A stretch of DNA of 10,378 nt from Phycocordibacter sp964398865 (GTDB lineage Bacteria; Patescibacteriota; Minisyncoccia; Phycocordibacterales; Phycocordibacteraceae). How positions within the stretch are numbered: position 1 is the first letter of the stretch; each line of letters opens with the position of its first letter. Of this stretch, positions 1 through 5,694 are shown piece by piece. The position numbers were made by a program, and so were the translations under genes. The stretch lies in assembly GCA_964398865.1 (NCBI GenBank), contig CAYNOO010000020.1, positions 1 through 10,378 of the forward strand, in the 5' to 3' direction. The notes beneath the pieces are model-generated. The model was not told where the DNA came from and did no database searches. It saw only the letters and a list, made by a program, of their open reading frames with translations.

Positions 1-8
1 GTCGCTTA

Positions 9-14
9 TATACT
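9..14 (+). promoter_or_regulatory. -10 box of a leaderless-type promoter
   Basis: TATACT matches the sigma70 -10 consensus closely and ends 7 bases before the ATG at 22. Transcription would then start at or next to the start codon. The same arrangement recurs in this window before the ORFs at 7714 and 10179. Any -35 element lies outside the window. Confidence 0.5.
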
Positions 15-21
15 GTAAGCA

Positions 22-597
22 ATGCCCTCAGGGAACCAGCTCAACATCGAGTATTTTTTTCGGCTACTCTACCAGCTTCTTTCGGGCGGTAAAAGCGTTG
101 ACTACGCAACGCTCCAGGCCTTTGTATCGACGCTGTGGTTGTGGATCGTTTGGGTTGGATACGCACTCTCCTTAATCGGTCTTGCTGTCATAGTGTTTGC
201 GCTTGTGCGCTTGTTTGAATTGCGAGAGCGTGAGGAGCACTACTACGGCGAACTATTGTTAGCTCCTGACACTGAGGGCGGCGCAAATCCTCGCTGGACA
301 CACATTCAGTCTCTCATGGAGGGTGCGTCTCCTGCGCAGTGGCGCGAGGCAATCATTGAGGCAGACATTATGCTCGACGACATGCTCACGAAGCAGGGCT
401 ACACCGGTGCGGGGGTCGCAGAAAAGCTTAAAAGTGTGGAGCCTTCTGATTTTAATACGCTGCAAGACGCTTGGGAGGCACACAAAGTTCGCAATCAAAT
501 TGCCCACGAGGGTTCGGCGTTTGACCTTTCCGACGTGCTTGCGCACCGCACTATGGCGCGCTTTGAGGCCGTATTTCGTGAGTTTGAGCTAATTTGA
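22..597 (+). CDS. Membrane-anchored protein with HEPN-like RNxxxH motif
   Basis: The 191-residue protein has one clear hydrophobic segment at about residues 36-62, followed by a charged stretch and a soluble, mostly helical C-terminal half. Near the end, residues 157-162 read R-N-Q-I-A-H, which fits the Rx4-6H motif of HEPN-domain RNases; a helical run with E-A-D near residues 113-115 precedes it. I recognise the overall look (TM anchor, EADIMLDDML block, AHKVRNQIAH block) as a conserved uncharacterised protein of Parcubacteria, but no function is established. The HEPN assignment is an inference from the motif and helical context. The start at 22 is chosen because it sits 7 bases after TATACT and leaves no room for a ribosome binding site. 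The gene ends where the promoter of the downstream tRNA begins. It could equally be a structural membrane protein with a fortuitous motif. Confidence 0.8.
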   Translation: MPSGNQLNIEYFFRLLYQLLSGGKSVDYATLQAFVSTLWLWIVWVGYALSLIGLAVIVFALVRLFELREREEHYYGELLLAPDTEGGANPRWTHIQSLMEGASPAQWREAIIEADIMLDDMLTKQGYTGAGVAEKLKSVEPSDFNTLQDAWEAHKVRNQIAHEGSAFDLSDVLAHRTMARFEAVFREFELI

Positions 598-598
598 C

Positions 599-626
599 TT
601 GCACACACTTGAAAAGAAAGTATAGT
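599..626 (+). promoter_or_regulatory. Promoter of the initiator tRNA gene
   Basis: TTGCAC (599-604), a 16-base spacer and TATAGT (621-626) form a good sigma70-like promoter, with initiation expected a few bases before the tRNA at 637. It begins 2 bases after the stop codon of the preceding gene, so the tRNA is its own transcription unit. Confidence 0.6.
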
Positions 627-636
627 AGTAGGGCAT

Positions 637-707
637 AGCGGGGTAGAGGAGAGGTACCTCGGGAGGCCCATAACCTCCAGACGTCGGTTCGATTCCGACC
701 CCCGCAA
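637..707 (+). tRNA. tRNA-fMet (initiator, CAT anticodon)
   Basis: A full cloverleaf can be drawn. The acceptor strands are 637-643 (AGCGGGG) and 700-706 (CCCCGCA), with A73 at 707. The D stem is GAGG/CCTC (646-649, 657-660), the anticodon stem GGAGG/CCTCC (662-666, 674-678) and the T stem GTCGG/CCGAC (683-687, 695-699) with loop TTCGATT. The anticodon is CAT at 669-671. Two features mark an initiator: the first acceptor pair is mismatched (A1 with A72), and the D stem has A11-T24, where elongators usually have pyrimidine-purine. Oddities: position 33 is C (668) instead of the near-universal U, and the anticodon stem has two, not three, G-C pairs next to the loop. CCA is not encoded (CAA follows A73). 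An elongator Met tRNA is less likely. Confidence 0.88.
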
Positions 708-714
708 CAAGATT

Positions 715-742
715 GGAAAAGGCGCCTTTGGGCGCTTTTTCC
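715..742 (+). terminator. Rho-independent terminator of the tRNA
   Basis: A 12-bp stem with one mismatch (GGAAAAGGCGCC at 715-726 against GGCGCTTTTTCC at 731-742) encloses a 4-base loop. The T run lies within the 3' arm. It starts 7 bases after the tRNA end. Confidence 0.75.
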
Positions 743-746
743 TCTA

Positions 747-795
747 CTTGTTGCGGGGGAGTGAAGCGCCTGCGCGCTTCACGTTCGGAATCGAA
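747..795 (-). repeat. Inverted, interrupted copy of the tRNA 3' end
   Basis: Bases 747-759 are the exact reverse complement of 699-711 (13 bases: last T-stem base, acceptor strand, A73 and flank). Bases 785-795 are the exact reverse complement of the T-loop region 688-698 (11 bases). Both blocks keep the order expected of an inverted tRNA 3' half, but 25 bases containing a perfect hairpin separate them. The copy lacks the rest of a tRNA, so it is a fragment and not a gene. It may come from tRNA-targeted integration or local inverted duplication. Confidence 0.65.
761..782. repeat. Perfect 9-bp hairpin inside the inverted tRNA fragment
   Basis: GTGAAGCGC (761-769), loop CTGC, GCGCTTCAC (774-782). 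The bases GGAG (758-761) overlap the hairpin's 5' base. REP palindromes mobilised by RAYT transposases typically carry a GTAG or GGAG tetranucleotide at that place. Whether this hairpin is such an element is an inference. Confidence 0.5.
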
Positions 796-797
796 AG

Positions 798-890
798 GCG
801 GAGCCATGTTTCGTTTACTAACGAAACGGGCGAGCCGGGGTCGCGAGCGAAGCGGTCGCTTAGCATTTTGCGAATACGTGGAGCAAAATG
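798..890. repeat. Cluster of short hairpins in a gene-free stretch
   Basis: Two further perfect palindromes follow: GTTTCGTT-TACT-AACGAAAC (798-817) and CATTTTGC with GCAAAATG (864-871 and 883-890) around an 11-base loop. A weaker AGCGA/TCGCT pairing lies between them near 848-860. Short open frames cross this stretch but have the Arg/Ser-rich composition of palindromic DNA, and I see no gene from 743 to 900. Confidence 0.5.
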
Positions 891-902
891 GTTAGCGCAA
901 AG

Positions 903-923
903 AAACGGGGACAGGCACAGTTT
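903..923 (+). repeat. Left inverted repeat of RAYT unit copy 1
   Basis: Starts AAACGGGGACAGGCAC and ends AGTTT. It pairs with 1631-1651 with a single mismatch at position 11 (A here, G in the complement of the right arm). Confidence 0.9.
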
Positions 924-940
924 TATGTTAGGCTATCTCC

Positions 941-1618
941 ATGACCCGCTCCGCTCGCACTGACGTAGGTAACATCCCCTACCATGTCCTCAACCGCGCT
1001 GTCGGCAGGGCGACGATATTCACCACGCCCCGCGAGTACCAATCATTTATAGATCTCCTTGCTGATGCAAAGGCAGAGATCGATATGCGTATCCTCGCCT
1101 TCACGCTCATGCCAAACCATTGGCACTTGGAGCTGTATCCGAAAGAAGATGGTGACATGGGTATTTTCATGCATCGTCTCACTAATGCGCATACCCGCCG
1201 TGTTCATGCCGATACAGGAACGACTGGTACGGGCCCACTGTATCAAGGCCGCTACAAATCCTTTATGATTGAGGACGACACGCATCTGCTCACGGTCACT
1301 AAGTATATCGAGCGCAATCCCGTGCGAGCCAAACTGGTGGGAAGATGCGAAGATTGGCGATGGGGAAGCGCATGGCTGCGCAAGTATGGCACGCCGGAAC
1401 AGGTTGTTGCGCTTCTCGATGATTTGCTGATGGACGTTCCTCGCGACTATCGGCGCTGGGTTAACACTCCTGACCAGGAGTACGACTTGGAACAATTACG
1501 CAACGCCGTGAAACGGGGAACGCCGTTCGGCAGAGAATCGTGGGTCGACCGTATGGTGAAGAGGCACGAACTACAGACCACTGTGCGACGGGAGGGGAGA
1601 CCGAAGAAGACTGGGTGA
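941..1618 (+). CDS. REP-associated Y1 (HUH) transposase, copy 1
   Basis: This 225-residue protein belongs to the Y1_Tnp/RAYT branch of the IS200/IS605 superfamily, single-strand DNA transposases that cut and rejoin through a tyrosine-DNA link. Visible family marks are the early N-I-P-Y-H-V-L-N-R block (residues 11-19), the HUH metal-binding motif P-N-H-W-H-L (58-63, His60 and His62), the G-R-Y-K-S block (103-107), and the helix with likely catalytic Tyr122 followed by E-R-N-P-V-R-A. A basic R-P-K-K tail ends it. Length is normal for the family. It differs from copy 2 only at residue 2 (Thr here, Ala in copy 2). The ATG lies 4 bases after GGCTAT, a possible weak -10, with no Shine-Dalgarno. 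The frame is intact, so it may be active. Confidence 0.93.
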   Translation: MTRSARTDVGNIPYHVLNRAVGRATIFTTPREYQSFIDLLADAKAEIDMRILAFTLMPNHWHLELYPKEDGDMGIFMHRLTNAHTRRVHADTGTTGTGPLYQGRYKSFMIEDDTHLLTVTKYIERNPVRAKLVGRCEDWRWGSAWLRKYGTPEQVVALLDDLLMDVPRDYRRWVNTPDQEYDLEQLRNAVKRGTPFGRESWVDRMVKRHELQTTVRREGRPKKTG

Positions 1619-1630
1619 CGACAGAGATGG

Positions 1631-1651
1631 AAACTGTGCCCGTCCCCGTTT
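1631..1651 (+). repeat. Right inverted repeat of RAYT unit copy 1
   Basis: Starts AAACTGTGCCCGTCCC and ends CGTTT. It lies 12 bases after the transposase stop codon and is the partner of 903-923. Confidence 0.9.
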
Positions 1652-1787
1652 ACCACACGGTGTTCCTTCACAAGCGGGTACTGCAACTTTTGGCCCTGGC
1701 ACCACGATTCGCCAGCAAAAATCCGGAGCCCTTTACTATGCAGACTCAAACGGCCCTACCTCAGGCGCACCCAGTCTTTCGTGGAGC

Positions 1788-3203
1788 ATGCCGTCAGCAA
1801 CCAACTGGCTTGCAAACTACTTCTCCCTCTCACCACTTGCTTCCGATCCGGGTATTACATCCACTTCAACATTCTCATACGATAAGAACGGTAATCTTAC
1901 GCAAAAAATTGAAGGGGCTACCACCACAACGTACGTCTACGACTATCTCAACCGTCTCACTGCTCTCCGCTCTACTGGCGACACCGCTACCACCACCTAC
2001 GCCTATGACGCTTTCAGCTCTCGCGTCCTCCAAGGAAACGGCATTGCTACAACCACATATCCAAATAAGTTCTACTCGATTGTTTCTTCTACAAGCGGAG
2101 CTACCACCACGGCAACTTCGACGCTCTACGCATACGACGGCTCTACACTTCTGGCCACCATCGACACTCCACAGACCACGGTGGGTGCAACGACGACAAC
2201 TGCAACTTCAACTACCCATTACATCCATGCGGATAATCTTGGAAGTACGCAAGCTACTTCAGATCAGAACGGCCTCCTCTCCCAATACTTTGACTACGCT
2301 CCCTATGGTTCAGTCTTGGCGTCAACTAGCACGAACCCTGCTGCCGCAGTTGCGAGACAGTACATCGGACAATTCTCCGATGCCTCGGGATTGAGCTACC
2401 TCAACGCGAGGTACTATGAGGCGGGTCGCGGACAATTCCTCAGCCAGGACCCGATGTTCTTGGGGAACCCGTCCCAACAGAATCTCGCCGACCCACAGTC
2501 TTTGAACGCATACTCCTATTCAGACGATAATCCGATTACCAATGAAGACCCAACTGGTAAATGGTTCCAGCAATTCCTCACTGGTCAACAAAGCTGGCCG
2601 AGCTTCCAGGGTGAACTTGGGCAAGCAGCGAATACCTTGGGACAGAGTAGTTCTGTATGGAATTATGCCCTGGGGCATCCTTACCTAAGTGGCGCGACCG
2701 TAGGCTTAACGTCTGGAGTCTTAGCCTATCCAATAGCTGGCTCTGCAACAGCGGCCTGGGCTGCAGCTAATGCAGCAAGTTTTCCGGGGGTTGGTACTGG
2801 GTATGCTGCCGCGAAAACATTTGCTAGCCTATTCTACTCAACCATTACCGCTGCAGGCATAAAAGAAGTACCAGCAGCAATCAACAATTTCCTGAGTGTA
2901 CTGAGTAATCCATCACAAAACTCTTACCTCTCTGCGGCCGGGCAAGCTTTGAACATCGCTCCTTCTTTCATGGGAGAATATATAAGCACTATCGGCGATA
3001 TATACAATTTCGCTTCGATCGGGGTTAACTCAACCATTAATCTCGTCGGGAACCATGCGCAGTCCTCAATGAGTAATACAGGAGGTGCAAGAGGGACACA
3101 GACGAGCGCCTTGTTTGGTGTTGTGAATGCTTTCACTCCATCAAACTCGTCTCAAGCCAAGGCAGTGCAAAATGTGGTGTCAGCCTTTACAGGAACTAAA
3201 TAA
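1788..3203 (+). CDS. RHS core-domain protein, 5'-truncated by RAYT copy 1
   Basis: RHS/YD-repeat proteins are large surface or secreted shells that often carry a variable C-terminal toxin. From the ATG at 1788 (471 residues), YD-type repeats with Thr-rich linkers occupy about residues 28-140. The RHS core (H-Y-I-H-A-D-N-L-G-S, F-D-Y-A-P-Y-G, Y-L-N-A-R-Y-Y, S-Q-D-P, N-P-I-T-N-E-D-P-T-G) spans about 144-258, and a variable C-terminal region of about 213 residues follows. That tail is Ala/Gly/Ser-rich with hydrophobic stretches (about 296-350); I recognise no catalytic motif. The coding-like frame runs on upstream from 1788 to the transposon edge at 1657/1658 with plausible RHS-like sequence, and no ATG, GTG or TTG occurs there in frame. 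RHS proteins are normally far longer, so the N-terminal part is missing and 1788 is only the first available start. It has no ribosome binding site. The fragment may be silent or donate its tail by recombination. Confidence 0.85.
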   Translation: MPSATNWLANYFSLSPLASDPGITSTSTFSYDKNGNLTQKIEGATTTTYVYDYLNRLTALRSTGDTATTTYAYDAFSSRVLQGNGIATTTYPNKFYSIVSSTSGATTTATSTLYAYDGSTLLATIDTPQTTVGATTTTATSTTHYIHADNLGSTQATSDQNGLLSQYFDYAPYGSVLASTSTNPAAAVARQYIGQFSDASGLSYLNARYYEAGRGQFLSQDPMFLGNPSQQNLADPQSLNAYSYSDDNPITNEDPTGKWFQQFLTGQQSWPSFQGELGQAANTLGQSSSVWNYALGHPYLSGATVGLTSGVLAYPIAGSATAAWAAANAASFPGVGTGYAAAKTFASLFYSTITAAGIKEVPAAINNFLSVLSNPSQNSYLSAAGQALNIAPSFMGEYISTIGDIYNFASIGVNSTINLVGNHAQSSMSNTGGARGTQTSALFGVVNAFTPSNSSQAKAVQNVVSAFTGTK

Positions 3204-3210
3204 AATAACT

Positions 3211-3474
3211 ATGGAATCAACTGGAAACTTTATGGTTAATTACTACCAGCCCGTTCTTGGTCTTTGTTTCGGGATAGTATTGCTGGCGTTGATAGCGTAC
3301 ATGAATTGGTACTCTACCAATAAAGCCGACATAACAACCTGGATAGCAACACGTCTGTTACGAGGCTCAGTCAGCAAGGGTCTTGCTGAGAAGTTATTTA
3401 TGTATCTCACAGTGATCCTTTTATTCGTTGGTGGAACAATGATAATCGTTGCAATAGCATTTCTTGAGCGATAA
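3211..3474 (+). CDS. Small two-helix membrane protein, possible RHS partner
   Basis: The 87-residue protein has two hydrophobic segments at about residues 13-31 and 64-84, joined by a basic linker with S-K-G-L-A-E. I do not recognise the family. The frame is open from 3127, but the ATG at 3211, 7 bases after the RHS stop codon, avoids the long overlap and gives a sensible N terminus. No Shine-Dalgarno is visible; expression by coupling to the RHS gene is likely. Its position directly behind a variable RHS C terminus is where immunity genes of polymorphic toxins usually sit. That role is an inference from position and size only. Confidence 0.7.
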   Translation: MESTGNFMVNYYQPVLGLCFGIVLLALIAYMNWYSTNKADITTWIATRLLRGSVSKGLAEKLFMYLTVILLFVGGTMIIVAIAFLER

Positions 3475-3488
3475 TTGATCCGTACTGT

Positions 3489-3974
3489 ATGGCTCCTACA
3501 AAAATCTATTCCATAAACAAAAAGGAGGCTAGCTTTTTCTTCGCGCTGCTGGCTATGGCATGGGGTTACGCCATCATTTCATCTCCTGAATCACAAAACC
3601 TTTTTGCAAAAGCTTTTATCTTTGTTGCTTTCATCATTATAGCGGGAGGATTTCTGTGGGGAACTTATGCGAAAAATGACTCGGTAAAAAGAATCTTTAC
3701 CCGAGTAGATTATTTTTTCTTTAAAAAGAAATTGCATTTCGACGAGATAAAAGAAGTTCAATATCAACCAACCTGGAAGATGGGTTCGGCCAATCGCTCT
3801 CTCTATATTATCGGAATCCATAATGCACAACGGCAAGTAATAAACTTCCCTAATCTTGGCTTCTCGCCTAGAACAATTGCATCTATTGCCCATGATTTGA
3901 AGATAGCAATTCCTGATTTAAAAATAGACAGTTTTGTCGAAGCTTTGATTAAAAAGTACCAGGAGACAATATAA
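3489..3974 (+). CDS. Membrane protein with PH-like soluble domain, unassigned
   Basis: The 161-residue protein has two transmembrane segments (about 15-33 and 41-60), then a basic, aromatic stretch (F-F-F-K-K-K) and a soluble domain of about 90 residues. The alternating beta pattern and closing helix of that domain resemble bacterial PH-like domains attached to membranes. That resemblance is structural guesswork. It follows the 87-residue gene by 14 bases and ends 2 bases before the convergent recombinase remnant. GATAAT at 3470-3475 could serve as a -10 giving a leader of about 7 bases. Its A+T-rich codon use differs from the RHS gene, suggesting a separate origin. It is a second candidate for RHS immunity or for a membrane partner. 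Confidence 0.75.
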   Translation: MAPTKIYSINKKEASFFFALLAMAWGYAIISSPESQNLFAKAFIFVAFIIIAGGFLWGTYAKNDSVKRIFTRVDYFFFKKKLHFDEIKEVQYQPTWKMGSANRSLYIIGIHNAQRQVINFPNLGFSPRTIASIAHDLKIAIPDLKIDSFVEALIKKYQETI

Positions 3975-3976
3975 GA

Positions 3977-4243
3977 TCACTCGCTTCTCAATCCCAGCCT
4001 ATCGGCTACTGAGATCTCAGCTTGTATGCAGAATTCAATTTGAGCGAAACCGGCATCGCTCCTCTTTGCTTCTTGTGCCTTAAGTTCAATGGGTACCGAG
4101 CCACGTAGCTCAACTTTATCTTTTCGATATTTAATCTCTCCTATATAGTCCAAGAGAAATTGTCGCCTCGTCTCAAAATCAATGCATTTCTCATATCTCA
4201 ATCGAGCTCTTTCGCAGAATTGCTCGATACTCATATCATACCG
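3977..4243 (-). pseudogene. C-terminal remnant of a large serine recombinase
   Basis: The minus-strand frame reads about 89 residues from the RAYT copy 2 border to a TGA at 3979-3977. It contains the F-C-E-R-A-R-x-R-Y block, then D-F-E-T-R-R-Q-F-L-L-D-Y-I and a final V-E-L-R-G-S-V-P-I, which resembles the extreme C terminus of large serine recombinases (coiled-coil end followed by the beta hairpin ending in a VP motif). The catalytic N-terminal domain, the recombinase domain and the zinc ribbon are absent. The frame is lost exactly at the element edge, so the gene was cut there and the rest is not on the other side of the element. It cannot be active. The family call rests on my recognition of this tail only. 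Confidence 0.6.
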
Positions 4244-4245
4244 AG

Positions 4246-4266
4246 AAACGGGGACAGGCACAGTTT
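4246..4266 (+). repeat. Left inverted repeat of RAYT unit copy 2
   Basis: Same sequence as 903-923; pairs with 4974-4994 with one mismatch. Confidence 0.9.
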
Positions 4267-4283
4267 TATGTTAGGCTATATCC

Positions 4284-4961
4284 ATGGCCCGCTCCGCTCG
4301 CACTGACGTAGGTAACATCCCCTACCATGTCCTCAACCGCGCTGTCGGCAGGGCGACGATATTCACCACGCCCCGCGAGTACCAATCATTTATAGATCTC
4401 CTTGCTGATGCAAAGGCAGAGATCGATATGCGTATCCTCGCCTTCACGCTCATGCCAAACCATTGGCACTTGGAGCTGTATCCGAAAGAAGATGGTGACA
4501 TGGGTATTTTCATGCATCGTCTCACTAATGCGCATACCCGCCGTGTTCATGCCGATACAGGAACGACTGGTACGGGCCCACTGTATCAAGGCCGCTACAA
4601 ATCCTTTATGATTGAGGACGACACGCATCTGCTCACGGTCACTAAGTATATCGAGCGCAATCCCGTGCGAGCCAAACTGGTGGGAAGATGCGAAGATTGG
4701 CGATGGGGAAGCGCATGGCTGCGCAAGTATGGCACGCCGGAACAGGTTGTTGCGCTTCTCGATGATTTGCTGATGGACGTTCCTCGCGACTATCGGCGCT
4801 GGGTTAACACTCCTGACCAGGAGTACGACTTGGAACAATTACGCAACGCCGTGAAACGGGGAACGCCGTTCGGCAGAGAATCGTGGGTCGACCGTATGGT
4901 GAAGAGGCACGAACTACAGACCACTGTGCGACGGGAGGGGAGACCGAAGAAGACTGGGTGA
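4284..4961 (+). CDS. REP-associated Y1 (HUH) transposase, copy 2
   Basis: 225 residues, identical to the copy 1 protein except Ala instead of Thr at residue 2. It keeps the His60-x-His62 metal site, the putative catalytic Tyr122 and the basic R-P-K-K end. Near identity of two copies points to recent transposition, segmental duplication or gene conversion. The base before the start region (A at 4280) changes the possible -10 tail from CTATCTCC to CTATATCC, which could alter expression slightly. Confidence 0.93.
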   Translation: MARSARTDVGNIPYHVLNRAVGRATIFTTPREYQSFIDLLADAKAEIDMRILAFTLMPNHWHLELYPKEDGDMGIFMHRLTNAHTRRVHADTGTTGTGPLYQGRYKSFMIEDDTHLLTVTKYIERNPVRAKLVGRCEDWRWGSAWLRKYGTPEQVVALLDDLLMDVPRDYRRWVNTPDQEYDLEQLRNAVKRGTPFGRESWVDRMVKRHELQTTVRREGRPKKTG

Positions 4962-4973
4962 CGACAGAGATGG

Positions 4974-4994
4974 AAACTGTGCCCGTCCCCGTTT
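4974..4994 (+). repeat. Right inverted repeat of RAYT unit copy 2
   Basis: Same sequence as 1631-1651; lies 12 bases after the transposase stop codon. Confidence 0.9.
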
Positions 4995-5089
4995 ACCACA
5001 TGTTCTTGCCCACCCAACAAGGTTGTGACGTGAGGTAACCAGTACCGGCCCCTGTTGGGATCAGTACAGTACCGCCAGGCATCATGTAA

Positions 5090-5119
5090 GCAAAAGCCGC
5101 CCGAAAGGGCGGCTTTTGC
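5090..5119. terminator. Strong bidirectional hairpin terminator
   Basis: A perfect 13-bp stem (GCAAAAGCCGCCC, 5090-5102, with GGGCGGCTTTTGC, 5107-5119) closes a GAAA tetraloop. A4 and T4 tracts lie in the stem on both sides, typical of terminators working in either direction. No intact gene now ends here; on the plus strand the nearest is the copy 2 transposase, ending at 4961. Confidence 0.75.
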
Positions 5120-5146
5120 GTTGTCAGCATATACAACGTATTTCCA

Positions 5147-5236
5147 GTTCGATTCCAACTCTCGTGTTCGCCGCTGTTTCGTGTTGCAATCACACCCAAA
5201 TTGATTCGATTTTGAGCTAGGGCGTTGGAATCGAAC
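5147..5236. repeat. Inverted pair of tRNA T-arm-like fragments
   Basis: GTTCGATTCCAAC at 5147-5159 and its exact reverse complement at 5224-5236 form a 13-bp inverted repeat 64 bp apart. Both contain the TTCGATTCC signature of a tRNA T loop. On the minus strand the right one continues into GCCCTAGC, like an acceptor 3' strand. I could not draw a full cloverleaf around either. The 5001-5338 stretch otherwise holds only the two terminators. Confidence 0.5.
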
Positions 5237-5293
5237 CAAGAAAATTAGCAACTACACAATTGCTTTCGAACTTCTGACTACCCATCCATTAAA

Positions 5294-5320
5294 AGAAGGG
5301 GAGGTGTTATCTCCCCTTCT
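5294..5320 (-). terminator. Rho-independent terminator of the minus-strand DUF397 gene
   Basis: A perfect 10-bp stem (AGAAGGGGAG at 5294-5303, CTCCCCTTCT at 5311-5320) with a 7-base loop. In minus-strand sense it ends in TTTT (5294-5291). It lies 18 bases past the stop codon at 5339. Confidence 0.75.
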
Positions 5321-5338
5321 CGTTCCGTATTTCGGCAT

Positions 5339-5557
5339 TTAGATATCAAATTCGCCATTCTTTACGCCCGCAAGGAAGGCATTCCACTCCTCTTTATTGA
5401 AGGATAGAATACTCCCCGACGGATTTTTACTGTCTCGAACTTGCACCCCTCCTGAGTTCTTCGCAACCTCTACACACCAAGGCGGCGGCATTGGCTTTTT
5501 GAGACTGATGGAACTTTTCACAAAGACTCCATCAGGTAAATCAATTAGCATTTTCAT
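5339..5557 (-). CDS. DUF397 domain protein
   Basis: This 72-residue protein is a single DUF397 domain: V-K-S-S near residues 13-16, W-C-V-E-V-A (27-32), V-Q-V-R-D-S-K-N-P (38-46) and a C-terminal W-N-A-F-L-A-G-V-K-N-G-E-F-D-I. DUF397 proteins are best known from Actinobacteria, where many sit beside XRE-family regulators and some have been proposed to act as antitoxin-like partners; no molecular function is firmly known. No such regulator is seen here. The start is supported by AAAGGTG about 6 bases upstream in minus-strand sense. It diverges from a second DUF397 gene at 5745, and the two share the C-terminal EWxAFxxGVKxGEFD motif, so they are paralogues. A terminator follows. Confidence 0.85.
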   Translation of the reverse strand: MKMLIDLPDGVFVKSSISLKKPMPPPWCVEVAKNSGGVQVRDSKNPSGSILSFNKEEWNAFLAGVKNGEFDI

Positions 5558-5577
5558 CTCAACACCTTTCGCAGGAT

Positions 5578-5600
5578 GGTCTACTGGGAATCAATAGACC
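5578..5600. promoter_or_regulatory. Inverted repeat upstream of the minus-strand DUF397 gene
   Basis: GGTCTA (5578-5583) and TAGACC (5595-5600) form a 6-bp inverted repeat with an 11-base gap, in the divergent intergenic region 20 bases upstream of the minus-strand start. It could be an operator or a 5'-UTR hairpin; nothing in the window names a binding protein. Confidence 0.3.
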
Positions 5601-5694
5601 TACACATATCCTTACACGAAAGTACCTGGCTTGTACTGACTTGTCAACTTTAATTTGTCGGAACTTGTATCATCAGTAATTTGTGGTAACGTAG

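Larger units (their letters stand above)
901..1657 (+). mobile_element. RAYT/IS200-like insertion unit, copy 1 (757 bp)
   Basis: The borders are defined by comparison with copy 2 at 4244-5000: identity begins at 901/4244 and ends at 1657/5000. I found only two differences, at 937 (C, against A at 4280) and 944 (A, against G at 4287). Inverted repeats of 21 bp with one mismatch lie just inside each end, and one transposase gene fills the unit. No target-site duplication is visible, as expected for Y1 transposases. The right border cuts into an RHS reading frame; the left border abuts the hairpin cluster. Confidence 0.9.
4244..5000 (+). mobile_element. RAYT/IS200-like insertion unit, copy 2 (757 bp)
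   Basis: Same length and orientation as copy 1 and identical to it except at two bases near the left end. The direct repeats are 3343 bp apart start to start, so homologous recombination could excise the intervening segment with one copy. The left flank is a truncated recombinase gene; the right flank (from 5001) is non-coding. Confidence 0.9.

Noticed and set aside
589..807. Minus-strand frame with a V-G-I-E-P-T motif
   Set aside because: That motif is the well-known translation of antisense tRNA T-arm sequence, here the fMet tRNA; not a gene.
713..963. Two small plus-strand frames across the hairpin cluster after the tRNA
   Set aside because: Arg/Ser/Gly-rich translations of palindromic DNA; the first starts inside the tRNA terminator.
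1043..1495. Minus-strand 150-codon frame inside the transposase (repeated at 4386-4838)
   Set aside because: It is antisense to an unmistakable transposase, appears twice only because the element does, and shows no motif.
1540..2394. A 284-codon plus-strand open frame overlapping the end of the transposase and the RHS gene
   Set aside because: Its product is Leu/Thr/Pro/His-rich without any family resemblance and it runs out of frame across the RHS YD repeats; it is a shadow of the Thr-rich RHS coding sequence.
901..5000. Classic composite transposon with target-site duplication
   Set aside because: No duplicated target bases flank 901 and 5000, and Y1 transposases do not make them; the bracketed segment is better described as recombination-derived.
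4790..5251. Minus-strand frames covering the right end of RAYT copy 2 and the 5001-5250 spacer, considered as the missing recombinase N terminus
   Set aside because: No recombinase motif (catalytic Ser, arginines, zinc cysteines) is present, and the frame passes through a strong terminator hairpin and a tRNA-like fragment.
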